Source: Lachnoclostridium sp. UBA2905
Lineage (GTDB): Bacteria > Bacillota > Clostridia > Lachnospirales > Lachnospiraceae
Assembly: GCA_002349525.1 (NCBI GenBank)
Contig: DEDL01000006.1
Span: 7,087 to 31,970, forward strand
Length of the DNA stretch: 24,884 nucleotides
Direction of reading: 5' to 3'
The position numbers and the translations under genes were made by a program. Under the pieces are notes generated by a model that worked only from the letters and a program-made list of their open reading frames with translations, did not search any database and was not told the DNA's origin. Below are positions 14,146 to 22,325 of this stretch, in pieces; position 1 is the first letter of the stretch; the number at the start of each line of letters is the position of its first letter.

Positions 14146-14586
14146 ATGAATAAAATAATGCTTATGGGTCGTTTGACCCGTGATCCGGAGACAAGATATT
14201 CTCAGGGAGAAAGCCAGTTTGCAATTGCAAGATTTTCTCTTGCAGTTGACCGCAGATTTAAACGTCAGGGCGAACCTGATGCTGACTTCTTCAACTGTAC
14301 TGCTTTCGGAAAGCAGGGTGAGTTTGTTGAGAAATACCTTAAGCAGGGTACAAAGATATTACTCTCCGGTCATGTTCAGAACGACAATTACACCAATAAA
14401 AATGGTGAAAAAGTTTACAGTGTACAGATAATAGCAGAAGAAATTGAATTTGCAGAGAGCAAGGCATCACAGGGTGGCGGCGGATTCCAGCCAGTTCAGC
14501 CAGATCCTACTCAGGCAGCAGATGACGGATTTCTTAATATCCCTAACGGAATAGAGGAAGAATTACCATTTAACACAAGTCGTTAA
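14146..14586 (+). CDS. ssb: Single-stranded DNA-binding protein with an extended C-terminus
   Basis: A 146-residue SSB. The OB fold occupies residues 1-105 (MNKIMLMGRLTRDPE, FSLAVDRRF, DFFNCTAFGKQGEFVEKYL, SGHVQNDNYTNKNGEKVYS). A Gly/Gln/Pro linker follows. The C-terminal acidic tip normally ends in a Phe (as in DDDIPF) and recruits partner proteins. Here the tip is EEELPF, but four more residues, NTSR, follow before the stop codon. CGGAGG precedes the ATG. It binds single-stranded DNA at forks and works with the polymerase machinery. Gene order between rpsF and rpsR is typical for Firmicutes. Family identity is certain; the effect of the extension is unknown. Confidence 0.96.
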   Translation: MNKIMLMGRLTRDPETRYSQGESQFAIARFSLAVDRRFKRQGEPDADFFNCTAFGKQGEFVEKYLKQGTKILLSGHVQNDNYTNKNGEKVYSVQIIAEEIEFAESKASQGGGGFQPVQPDPTQAADDGFLNIPNGIEEELPFNTSR

Positions 14587-14612
14587 TTTTTATTTGTCAG
14601 GAGGTTCGTTTC

Positions 14613-14888
14613 ATGGCTTATACAAAACCAGAAAAAGGCGATAGAGCCGATGCTCCTATGAAGAGACGTCCAAACCGTAGAAGAAGAAAGGTTTGTGCTT
14701 TCTGTGTAGATAAAGAGCATTCATTTATTGATTATAAGGATACAAACAAACTTAAGAGATACATTTCAGAGCGTGGTAAGATTCTTCCAAGAAGAATCAC
14801 AGGAAATTGTGCTAAACACCAGAGAGCTCTTACTGTAGCTATTAAGAGAGCACGTCACGTTGCTTTATTACCTTATACAGTAGATTAA
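14613..14888 (+). CDS. rpsR: 30S ribosomal protein S18
   Basis: The 91-residue S18 has the very basic N-terminus KRRPNRRRRKVCAFC, the conserved DYKDTNKLKRYISERGKILP and the C-terminal TGNCAKHQRALTVAIKRARH followed by ALLPY. The CAFC and NCAKH cysteines correspond to the zinc-ligand-bearing type of S18. AGGAGG lies 9 bases before the ATG. It is the last gene of the operon, followed by a strong terminator. S18 pairs with S6 on the small subunit. Confidence 0.98.
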   Translation: MAYTKPEKGDRADAPMKRRPNRRRRKVCAFCVDKEHSFIDYKDTNKLKRYISERGKILPRRITGNCAKHQRALTVAIKRARHVALLPYTVD

Positions 14889-14911
14889 TTAAATTTAATT
14901 ATAAAATTTAT

Positions 14912-14950
14912 GCCGTCACACTGATTATCAGATTAGTGTGGCGGTTTTTT
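14912..14950 (+). terminator. Terminator of rpsF-ssb-rpsR
   Basis: CCGTCACACT pairs with AGTGTGGCGG (one G-U) around an AT-rich loop and is followed by six T. Confidence 0.93.
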
Positions 14951-14955
14951 CAAGT

Positions 14956-14984
14956 TTGCCATTTATCACAATTAGTGTTATAAT
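14956..14984 (+). promoter_or_regulatory. Promoter of gdpP-rplI-dnaB
   Basis: TTGCCA (14956-14961), 17 bases and TATAAT (14979-14984) start only a few bases after the rpsR terminator. The leader of about 90 bases carries ATTCAAATCGAACGGACTG at 15023-15041, nearly identical to 1300-1318. Confidence 0.85.
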
Positions 14985-15082
14985 GACAAGTATTATCGTA
15001 TAGTGCAATCTTCTCCGATCAGATTCAAATCGAACGGACTGAGATAAAATATTATGGGTATATATAATGGAAAGGAATCTGT

Positions 15083-17155
15083 ATGAAGAAACGAATTAAC
15101 GGAGTGCTTAAGGCACACCTTATATGGCCTCTTCTGCTATTGCCATTTCTTATTGCAATGACTATTCAGATATCTGCCACTAATATCAAGGCAGGACAAC
15201 AGGCTGCTATATATGTTGTATTTTACGGAATATTCTCTTTATTACTATTTCATTTTAACCGTTCGGCAGTTATGTCGAATGTAGTTAATTATGCCCTGGA
15301 CTACAATCTGGTTCAGAAACACCTTTTAACAAACTTAGATATCCCATATGCCAATCTCGATCTTAAGGGCAACGTACTGTGGGCTAATGACAAATTTTTA
15401 AAGATTGCCGGCTGCAAATCTGCTACAGGAAGATCCATTACAACTCTTTTTCCGGATGTAACTCTTGATATGCTTCCTTGTCAGATTACACCAGATATTT
15501 CTGATGAAGATACCAGAACTGAATTATCATTTGTATTTGATGACAGATATTACAGGATGGTTATGCAGCAGATTACAATACACGACTATGATTTCGCCAA
15601 TGATGAAGCAAATATCACATTATTTGAAAACAGTGACCGTTTCATTTCCATATATCTTTATGATGAAACTGAACTTAACCAGTACCTGAATCAGATTGAA
15701 GATCAGGACATTGTTATTGGCCTTTTATACATTGACAATTACGCAGAAACACTTGAAAGCTGCGATGAAACAGAGCGTTCTCTTCTTATGGCTTTAGTTG
15801 AACGTGAAATTGCAAAAAGCCTCAAGGAGCTGGACGGAATATACAGAAAAATGGAGAATGACCGATATTTCTTCATTTTCCAGAAGAAATATCTTGAACG
15901 TGTTCAGGAATCCAAATTTGATATATTGAACAGTGTACGTAATGTTACAGTTGGTGATGAAAACACCCATGTCACCATAAGTATAGGTATCGGACTTCAT
16001 GCCGGTTCCTATACTAAGCGCTACGAATACGCAAGAACAGCTATTGACCTTGCTCTTGGACGTGGTGGTAATCAGGCTGTTGTCAAGGACGGTGAGGATA
16101 TTTTCTACTATGGAGGAAAAAGTGTCCAGAAGGAAAGCTATACCCGTGTACGTGCCCGTGTTAAGGCTAATGCCCTTAACGAGCTCATTCTTGCAGCAGA
16201 CCAGATATTTATTATGGGACATGCCAATGCTGATATCGACTCATTTGGTGCTTCAGTGGGAATATACCGCATAGCGCGTTCTCTTGAACACAAATCACAA
16301 ATCGTTATCGACCCTGATGACTGTCCTTCTATCGCACCTGCCCTGGCAAGATTCAAGGGCTCAGACTACTACAATGGCTTTATGATAGACTGTTCACAGG
16401 CCCTTAGCAAAATTACGCCCGACACTCTTCTTATTATTGTTGATACAAACAGGGCAGGACTCACACAGTGTCCTGAGCTTATATCAAAAACCCGCAACAT
16501 TGTTGTTATCGACCATCACAGACAGACAGGTGAGCGTATTGAGAATCAGGTTCTTTCATATATTGAACCATTCTCCTCTTCTGCCAGCGAAATGGTTACA
16601 GAATTTTTCAAGTATATAAGTGATGGAATTAAGCCTCGTCCTATTGAAGCTGACACGCTTTATTCCGGAATTATGGTTGATACTAACAATTTTGCTTCCC
16701 AGACAAATGTAAGAACATTTGAAGCCGTTGCATATCTTAAACGTGCCGGTGCAGACCTTGTCAGAGTACGTAAAATGTTCAGAAGCAATCCATCTGAATA
16801 TATGATTCGTGCACAGGCCATTGGTAATGCCGAAATATTCTTAAAATGTTACGCAATAGCAAGACTTCCTTTGGTTTCATCAATAACGAATTATCCTGTT
16901 GTTGGTGCCAAGGTTGCTAACTCACTTTTAGATATGGATAATATAAAGGCATCATTTGTACTATCAGAATTTAAAGGGAAAACTTATATTAACGCACGTT
17001 CAATTGATGAAGCCAATGTTCAGCTTCTCATGGAAAAGTTAGGTGGTGGCGGTCACGTTTCTGCTGCAGCCTGCCAGCTCGATATTGATATTGACAAAGC
17101 AACCACAATGTTGAAAGCCACAATAGAAAGAATGATCAGGGAGGATGAATTATAA
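15083..17155 (+). CDS. gdpP: c-di-AMP phosphodiesterase GdpP
   Basis: A 690-residue DHH-family phosphodiesterase (YybT/GdpP), hydrolysing cyclic di-AMP to 5'-pApA and so controlling potassium and osmotic balance. Order of parts: two membrane helices (about 12-31 and 40-57), a PAS-like sensor (about 75-165), a degenerate GGDEF domain without the GGDEF motif (about 180-345), then the DHH domain with HANADIDS (380-387), VDTN (453-456), DHH (477-479) and MVDTNNF (531-537), and DHHA1 with GGGGH (654-658). All metal-site motifs are present, so it should be active. AAAGGA precedes the ATG. The stop overlaps the rplI start by one base (TAATG), pointing to translational coupling. Order gdpP-rplI-dnaB is the conserved Firmicutes arrangement. 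Confidence 0.97.
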   Translation: MKKRINGVLKAHLIWPLLLLPFLIAMTIQISATNIKAGQQAAIYVVFYGIFSLLLFHFNRSAVMSNVVNYALDYNLVQKHLLTNLDIPYANLDLKGNVLWANDKFLKIAGCKSATGRSITTLFPDVTLDMLPCQITPDISDEDTRTELSFVFDDRYYRMVMQQITIHDYDFANDEANITLFENSDRFISIYLYDETELNQYLNQIEDQDIVIGLLYIDNYAETLESCDETERSLLMALVEREIAKSLKELDGIYRKMENDRYFFIFQKKYLERVQESKFDILNSVRNVTVGDENTHVTISIGIGLHAGSYTKRYEYARTAIDLALGRGGNQAVVKDGEDIFYYGGKSVQKESYTRVRARVKANALNELILAADQIFIMGHANADIDSFGASVGIYRIARSLEHKSQIVIDPDDCPSIAPALARFKGSDYYNGFMIDCSQALSKITPDTLLIIVDTNRAGLTQCPELISKTRNIVVIDHHRQTGERIENQVLSYIEPFSSSASEMVTEFFKYISDGIKPRPIEADTLYSGIMVDTNNFASQTNVRTFEAVAYLKRAGADLVRVRKMFRSNPSEYMIRAQAIGNAEIFLKCYAIARLPLVSSITNYPVVGAKVANSLLDMDNIKASFVLSEFKGKTYINARSIDEANVQLLMEKLGGGGHVSAAACQLDIDIDKATTMLKATIERMIREDEL

Positions 17156-17604
17156 TGAAGGTTATTTTATTGGAAGATGTAAAATCAGTAGGAAAAAAGG
17201 GCGAAATTATTGAAGTCAATGACGGTTATGCCCGTAATTTTATTATCAAGAAAAAACTCGGTCTTGAAGCAACTAAGCAGAATCTCAATGACCTCAAGTT
17301 AAAAAATGCACATGATGAAAAGGTTCGCCAGGAAATATACGAGGACGCAAAGGCTCTTGCAAAGGAACTTTCTGACAAGTCAGTTACCGTATATATCAAA
17401 ACCGGTGAAGGTGGCAGAGCCTTTGGTGCAGTATCAAGCAAGGAAATTGCAACAGAGATTAAAAGCCAGTTAGGTATAGATATTGATAAGAAGAAAATCA
17501 ATCTCAGTGCCCCTATAAAGTCTGTGGGCTCATTTGATGTACAGATAAAGCTTCACCATAAAGTAACAGGTGAGATTAAGGTTAAAGTTGTCGGAAAGGA
17601 CTGA
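17155..17604 (+). CDS. rplI: 50S ribosomal protein L9
   Basis: The 149-residue protein is a complete L9: the N-terminal domain begins KVILLEDVKSVGKKGEIIEV and continues NDGYARNFIIKKKLGLEAT, followed by the long connecting helix (NLNDLKLKNAHDEK) and a C-terminal RNA-binding domain with GEGGRAFGAVSSKEIA. L9 binds 23S rRNA at the base of the L1 stalk. AGGGAGG sits about 11 bases before the ATG, which overlaps the gdpP stop. It ends 7 bases before dnaB. Confidence 0.98.
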   Translation: MKVILLEDVKSVGKKGEIIEVNDGYARNFIIKKKLGLEATKQNLNDLKLKNAHDEKVRQEIYEDAKALAKELSDKSVTVYIKTGEGGRAFGAVSSKEIATEIKSQLGIDIDKKKINLSAPIKSVGSFDVQIKLHHKVTGEIKVKVVGKD

Positions 17605-17611
17605 TATTGTA

Positions 17612-18970
17612 ATGGATGAATCAGCAATAAAAAGAATAATGCCTCATAGTACAGAGGCTGAGCAGTCGGTATTAGGTTCAATGCTTATAGATAATGATAC
17701 TATCCAGATAGCTGCCGAAATTCTTACAGGCGAAGACTTCTATTCACACCAGTATGGACTTATATTTGATGCCATAGTAGCTCTTGATGCCTCTAATCAG
17801 TCTGCTGATATCATTACGGTACAAAACAAGCTTAAAGAAAGTAATGTTCCACCTGAACTATACAGTGTTGAATTTTTAAGTAATATTATTGCATCGGTTC
17901 CAACATCTGCAAATATTCGCTCATATGCTGAAATTGTATTTGAAAAATCAATTTTAAGAAAAACCATCAAATCAACAGAAGCCATTGCCAACAGATGTTA
18001 TAAGGACAATGAGTCTGTCGAAGATATAATGTATGATGCCGAAACTGATATATTTCGCATTTCCCAGAACTCAAGACGTTCGAGTGAATTTGTACCTATA
18101 TCCGATGCAGTTATACGAACCTTCAAAAGCATTCAGGACGCTTCCAAGTCAAAGGGTAATGTAACCGGACTTAGAACAGGATTTACAGATCTGGATTTTA
18201 TGACTTCTGGTCTTCAGCGCTCTGACCTTATACTCATCGCAGCCAGACCTGCCATGGGTAAAACAGCTTTTGCCTTAAGTCTTGTTGAATATATTGCTGT
18301 AAAGTCAAAGATTCCAACTGCTGTATTCAGTCTCGAAATGGCAGACGTACAGTTGGTAAAACGTATTATGGCTCAGGATGCCAATGTCGATCTTCATTCC
18401 ATAAGTACAGGAGATCTTACAGGTGCCGAATGGGAATCCCTGGTTGAAAGCGTACAAAACATTGCTGATTCCAAACTGTTTCTCGTGGATAATATATCAG
18501 GTCTGACAATAAAGGATATATGTTCAAAGTGTCGTAAATTGAAGCTTGAAGAAAATCTTGGCCTTGTAGTAATCGACTATCTCCAGCTTATTGAAAGCAG
18601 CGGACGTTCCGAATCGCGACAGCAGGAAATTTCAGCTATATCACGTACATTAAAATCTCTGGCCAGAGAGCTTGATATTCCAGTCATTGCCCTCTCCCAG
18701 CTTAATCGTGGTGTTGAACAGCGTGATGACAAACGACCTAAGCTTTCAGACCTTCGTGAGTCAGGAGCAATTGAGCAGGATGCAGATATTGTTATGTTTC
18801 TGTATCGTGACGAAGTTTATAATCCTACCGACGAAAACAAGGGCAAAGCTGAGCTAATAATAGGAAAACATAGAAATGGTAACATAGGAACCGTTAATCT
18901 GGCATGGATTGGCAAATATACCAAATATGCTAATGCCGAATATTCCAGTTCAGATTATAACAACCAGTAA
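17612..18970 (+). CDS. dnaB: Replicative DNA helicase
   Basis: The 452-residue hexameric helicase is intact and without an intein. The N-terminal domain starts MPHSTEAEQSVLGSMLID (from residue 10). The RecA-like domain has Walker A ARPAMGKT (211-218), the FSLEM strand, Walker B with VVIDYLQLI, and SQLNRGVEQRDDKRP with the RESGAIEQDAD arginine-finger region. It unwinds DNA ahead of the polymerase (Bacillus calls the gene dnaC). ATG at 17612 is favoured by AAAGGA 11-12 bases upstream; an upstream in-frame start at 17570 would overlap rplI and add unrelated residues. It closes the gdpP-rplI-dnaB operon and is followed by a strong terminator. Confidence 0.97.
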   Translation: MDESAIKRIMPHSTEAEQSVLGSMLIDNDTIQIAAEILTGEDFYSHQYGLIFDAIVALDASNQSADIITVQNKLKESNVPPELYSVEFLSNIIASVPTSANIRSYAEIVFEKSILRKTIKSTEAIANRCYKDNESVEDIMYDAETDIFRISQNSRRSSEFVPISDAVIRTFKSIQDASKSKGNVTGLRTGFTDLDFMTSGLQRSDLILIAARPAMGKTAFALSLVEYIAVKSKIPTAVFSLEMADVQLVKRIMAQDANVDLHSISTGDLTGAEWESLVESVQNIADSKLFLVDNISGLTIKDICSKCRKLKLEENLGLVVIDYLQLIESSGRSESRQQEISAISRTLKSLARELDIPVIALSQLNRGVEQRDDKRPKLSDLRESGAIEQDADIVMFLYRDEVYNPTDENKGKAELIIGKHRNGNIGTVNLAWIGKYTKYANAEYSSSDYNNQ

Positions 18971-18976
18971 TTATAA

Positions 18977-19030
18977 GTCGGCTTAATGTTGAAAATTATC
19001 ATCTTTTCAAACATTAAGTCGACCTTTTTT
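18977..19030 (+). terminator. Terminator of gdpP-rplI-dnaB
   Basis: GTCGGCTTAATGTTGAAAA (18977-18995) pairs with TTTTCAAACATTAAGTCGAC (19004-19023), about 19 pairs with one G-U and one bulge, followed by CCTTTTTT. It starts 7 bases after the dnaB stop. Confidence 0.93.
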
Positions 19031-19052
19031 ATTATCTTCATGTTCTGAAATG

Positions 19053-19080
19053 TTGTATCAGTAAATTTGTATGTTATACT
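19053..19080 (+). promoter_or_regulatory. Promoter of the MerR-like gene
   Basis: TTGTAT (19053-19058), 16 bases and TATACT (19075-19080) lie about 45 bases before the ATG. Confidence 0.65.
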
Positions 19081-19124
19081 TAAATCGTCTTTTGTAATAA
19101 TTTACCATTTTGGGAGGTAACAGG

Positions 19125-19700
19125 ATGAAACATACTTACTTCAGCATTTCAGATGCATCAAAAAAGCTTAATGTAGAGTCTCATGTCTTACGATACTGGG
19201 AAGAAGAACTTAATCTTAACATTCCACGTAATGAGCAGGGACATCGTTGTTATGATGATGATCATATGGCTACATTCAAATACATAAGTGAACTAAGGGA
19301 TGATGGATACTCTCTTAATGAGATACGAAGCATATTATCAGGAGAAAATACACAAAAAATTCTCCCGGAAAAGGCTAATTTCAAGCCAAAATTAAATAAC
19401 ATTAATGTTTCCGAAGAAGATGAACGTCTGGAAAAATTCAGGCAGATAATGGGCTCAATAATTGGACAGGCCATGGAAAATAATAATGAGCGGCTGGCCA
19501 CCATAATAAGTGACAATACTTCAGAGCGAATTCTTAAAGAAATGAATTATCTCTTCAGAACCTTTGACGAAGACGAGGATGTACGCATACGTCAACTAGA
19601 AGCAGCTATTAACGCAGCAGTGAGTACCAAAAAGGAAATTGCACTTTCAAAATCTCCCGGCAGAAAAAAACATAAACTTTTTAAAAACAAAAAAGAATAA
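19125..19700 (+). CDS. MerR-type helix-turn-helix protein with coiled-coil basic tail
   Basis: A 191-residue protein. The N-terminal MerR helix-turn-helix is clear: YFSISDASKKLNVESHVLRY, WEEELN, and YDDDHMATFKYISELRDDGY (residues about 4-70). The rest is not an effector-binding domain. It is a charged, helical region (EEDERLEKFRQIMGSIIGQ, then IRQLEAAINAAVSTKKEI) ending in a Lys-rich tail. That layout recalls RacA-like chromosome proteins as well as MerR regulators, but similarity to RacA is by architecture only. GGGAGG lies 7 bases before the ATG at 19125; the in-frame TTG at 19110 overlaps that site. It is a single gene between the dnaB terminator and the Big_2 protein. I see no strong terminator after it. 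Confidence 0.82.
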   Translation: MKHTYFSISDASKKLNVESHVLRYWEEELNLNIPRNEQGHRCYDDDHMATFKYISELRDDGYSLNEIRSILSGENTQKILPEKANFKPKLNNINVSEEDERLEKFRQIMGSIIGQAMENNNERLATIISDNTSERILKEMNYLFRTFDEDEDVRIRQLEAAINAAVSTKKEIALSKSPGRKKHKLFKNKKE

Positions 19701-19768
19701 GATTTATTATTTTAGCTTATAATGATTAATTATATTTTACAATTTGCGATTTTTTGTTATTATTTCTA

Positions 19769-19797
19769 TTGCATAGGAAATGTATTGATGTTATAAT
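19769..19797 (+). promoter_or_regulatory. Promoter of the secreted Big_2 protein
   Basis: TTGCAT (19769-19774), 17 bases and TATAAT (19792-19797) form a strong promoter about 58 bases before the ATG. Confidence 0.82.
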
Positions 19798-19854
19798 ATA
19801 TGTGCTATTCGAATGGGATAGTATTATATTTTCTATATGCAAGGAGGAAGAAAA

Positions 19855-21216
19855 ATGAAGTCAAGCAAAATGTTTAAGTCAATCGCTTCTTTTGCTTTGG
19901 TTGCAGCAATGGTTGCTCCTACACTTGTAACAACTCCAGTATCTGTTGATGCTGCTAAGAAGATGTCATTAAGTGCAAAGAGTGCATTGCTCCCAACAGG
20001 AACTACTAAGGTAGTTTCAGTCAAGAAAGCTACTAAGGGTTCAAAATACTCTTGGAAGTCAAGTAACAAAAAAGTAGCTACAGTTAAAGGTAAGAAAAAG
20101 AAGGCTACAATCACTGCTGTTTCAGCTGGTAAATCAAAGATTTCATGTACAGTTAAGAAAGGCAAGAAAAAGACAGTTGTAAGCGGACTTACAATTAAGG
20201 TTCGCCAGGCAGTAAAAGCATTCGCTATGCAGGATACAAGCAACAAGGCTGTATCTCAGGCAACAATCAAAGTTGGTGAGACAACAATTCTTAAGGGTGC
20301 TATCAACAACAACGCTGCTGGAAGCACAAAAAACCAGACAGTTAAATGGGCTTCAAGTGACTCAAAGACAGTTAAGGTTTCTAAGAAGTCAGTTAACACA
20401 GCTACGGTAAAAGGTCTCAAAGAAGGTACTGCTACTATCACAGCTACAGTTGCTTATAAGTCAAAAACAGACAAGAAAGTAGCTACATGTAAAGTTAAGG
20501 TTTCTGGAACAGCTGCTGACGCAAACAATGCTAACCAGAATGATTCTAAGACAAATGCTAAAGCAGAACCAACACCTTGGGTATATGAGAAGGGTACTCT
20601 GTACAAACAGCATTTCAATGTAACAAGATGGTATGATCCAGACCCAACAGGTAAGATTAATGGTCATAAGCATGACGGTTACAAGAACAACAACTTCGCT
20701 ATCTGGATGATCGGTTTCTTTGATAATGAGTATTCAACAAACGAAGATGCTTATAACCATTTCGGTGGACCAGCTATCGATAACTGGACAGATGCAAGTG
20801 TTAAAGATGCTAAGGCTCAGGACTTCAGAGGAACAGCTCTTAACCTTACTGGTGAATTCTCATATGAAGGAACAAACCAGAATACAGTTCTTTTACAGGT
20901 TAACTACACATCACCTACAGACTACCCAATCCTTTGGAAATGGGAGAAGAATGCTTCTAAGACTGGTACAGGTTATGAAAAAGAACTCGCATGCAGCGGT
21001 AAGAACGGTTCAGAGAGCCTTGATGCAGGAAAAGTTGGAAAGGTTAATGTAACATTTACAGTTCCTAAGAATGCAGTTAATGGAGATACAGATCCAGAAA
21101 CAGGAAAGCATTACGGAATTTACCTCTACTTCCCTAATAAGCCAGGCGGAGCTCTTACATACGTAAAGAATAACACATTCCACTTCAAGAACTTCTGTCT
21201 TAAAGTTGCAAAATAA
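19855..21216 (+). CDS. Secreted Big_2 (Ig-like) protein with unknown C-terminal domain
   Basis: A 453-residue exported protein. A signal peptide (MKSSKMFKSIASFALVAAMV onward) probably ends at VDA-AKK, about residue 33. Two Big_2-type bacterial Ig domains follow: about 36-116, with YSWKSSNKKVATVKGKKKKA, and about 120-217, with VKWASSDSKTVKVSK and EGTATITATV. A short Asn/Asp/Lys linker leads to a C-terminal domain of about 210 residues (241-453), rich in Trp, Tyr, Asn and Gly, beginning EPTPWVYEKGTLYKQHF. I do not recognise it; the aromatic content would suit a carbohydrate-binding or beta-sandwich domain. No LPXTG or SLH anchor is present, so attachment is unclear. AAGGAGG lies 7 bases before the ATG. 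Codon use is strongly biased, suggesting high expression. Confidence 0.85.
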   Translation: MKSSKMFKSIASFALVAAMVAPTLVTTPVSVDAAKKMSLSAKSALLPTGTTKVVSVKKATKGSKYSWKSSNKKVATVKGKKKKATITAVSAGKSKISCTVKKGKKKTVVSGLTIKVRQAVKAFAMQDTSNKAVSQATIKVGETTILKGAINNNAAGSTKNQTVKWASSDSKTVKVSKKSVNTATVKGLKEGTATITATVAYKSKTDKKVATCKVKVSGTAADANNANQNDSKTNAKAEPTPWVYEKGTLYKQHFNVTRWYDPDPTGKINGHKHDGYKNNNFAIWMIGFFDNEYSTNEDAYNHFGGPAIDNWTDASVKDAKAQDFRGTALNLTGEFSYEGTNQNTVLLQVNYTSPTDYPILWKWEKNASKTGTGYEKELACSGKNGSESLDAGKVGKVNVTFTVPKNAVNGDTDPETGKHYGIYLYFPNKPGGALTYVKNNTFHFKNFCLKVAK

Positions 21217-21243
21217 TAATTGATCATTACATATGATTATATG

Positions 21244-21276
21244 GCAGCGGAGTATATTATGCTCCGCTGTTTTTCT
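21244..21276 (+). terminator. Terminator of the Big_2 gene
   Basis: CAGCGGAG (21245-21252) pairs perfectly with CTCCGCTG (21262-21269), followed by TTTTTCT. It lies 28 bases after the stop. Confidence 0.93.
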
Positions 21277-21309
21277 AATATTTAACTAATTTACACAAGG
21301 AGGTCTACA

Positions 21310-22266
21310 ATGAAAATTGTATTTTTGGAAAAGGAAACCCTGGGTGAAGACATTGACTTTACTCCTTTTAACCAATTAGGAGAAGTAGAATTATATAGCC
21401 GTGGTGCCACAGTAAAGGAAAATGCTGACCATATTGCAGATGCGGATGTTCTCGTAGTTAATAAGATACCAATCAATGAAGAATTGTTATGTAAGGCAGA
21501 CAATCTAAAACTGATTGCAGCTTCTGCTACAGGCACCAACAATATAGATTTTGAATATACTTCAAAGAGGGGAATCATTGTTTCCAACGCAAGGGATTAT
21601 TCTACAGATTCGGTTGTTCAGCATACCTTTGCCATACTCTTCTATCTTTATGAAAAGCTTCCTGTATATGACAGATTTGTAAAGACCGGTGATTACACAA
21701 GATACCCTATGTTTTCATGCTTTACGCCTTATTTTCATGAACTTTCAGGCAAGACCTGGGGTATTATAGGTCTTGGTGCAATAGGCAGACAGGTTGCCAA
21801 AATAGCCACTGCATTTGGATGTAATGTTATATATTATTCTGCTTCAGGCAATAAATATGACTGTCCTTATGAGAATGTTTCATTTGATAAACTTCTTGAG
21901 AGCTCAGACATTATATCCATTCACTGTCCTCTCACACCTGTAACCAATAATCTTATTGACGAAGCTGCTCTTAAAAAGGTAAAAAAAGAAGCAGTAATCC
22001 TTAATCTTGCAAGGGGTCCAATTATAAATGAAACCGCTCTTGCAGATGCCCTTAATCAGGGAAGAATTGCTGCTGCAGGTCTTGACGTACTGTGCGTTGA
22101 ACCAATGTCTCCTGACAGTCCTTTTTTCTCTGTTAAAGATAAAGATAAGCTTCTTATCACACCACACATTGGCTGGGGAACAACAGAAGCACGAAGCCGC
22201 TGTGTAGATGAAGTCTACAAAAATATTGAAGCCTTCAAAAATGGTTCCCCACGCAACGTATGCTGA
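21310..22266 (+). CDS. D-2-hydroxyacid dehydrogenase
   Basis: This 318-residue NAD(P)-dependent D-2-hydroxyacid dehydrogenase reduces a 2-keto acid such as hydroxypyruvate or glyoxylate, or the reverse. The cofactor fold has GLGAIGRQVA (154-163). The catalytic triad is Arg235 (NLARGPIIN), Glu264 (CVEPM) and His286 (TPHIGWG). The end of the second beta strand is VIYYSASGNK, lacking the Asp that normally selects NAD, so NADP use is possible. ASATGTNNID is the substrate-facing motif. AAGGAGG stands close before the ATG. No promoter was obvious in the 33 bases after the Big_2 terminator. It is the last plus-strand gene before the convergent FN3 gene. The substrate cannot be decided from sequence. 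Confidence 0.88.
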   Translation: MKIVFLEKETLGEDIDFTPFNQLGEVELYSRGATVKENADHIADADVLVVNKIPINEELLCKADNLKLIAASATGTNNIDFEYTSKRGIIVSNARDYSTDSVVQHTFAILFYLYEKLPVYDRFVKTGDYTRYPMFSCFTPYFHELSGKTWGIIGLGAIGRQVAKIATAFGCNVIYYSASGNKYDCPYENVSFDKLLESSDIISIHCPLTPVTNNLIDEAALKKVKKEAVILNLARGPIINETALADALNQGRIAAAGLDVLCVEPMSPDSPFFSVKDKDKLLITPHIGWGTTEARSRCVDEVYKNIEAFKNGSPRNVC

Positions 22267-22268
22267 TG

Positions 22269-22316
22269 TGATTAAGTGATTTTGTGATTCTGTGATCATT
22301 TGATCATTTGATCATT
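22269..22316. repeat. Six 8-bp tandem units starting at the dehydrogenase stop
   Basis: TGATTAAG, TGATTTTG, TGATTCTG and then three exact TGATCATT lie end to end from 22269, two bases after the dehydrogenase stop. They fill most of the 59-base gap between convergent genes. No ordinary terminator was seen in the gap. Confidence 0.9.
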
Positions 22317-22325
22317 TTGCCTACT

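Noticed and set aside
15021..15041. TTCAAATC in the gdpP leader as a tRNA T-arm remnant
   Set aside because: The flanks cannot form the 5-bp T stem and no other tRNA parts are near.
22269..22316. Short repeats as a CRISPR array
   Set aside because: Units are 8 bp with no spacers, and no cas genes are present.
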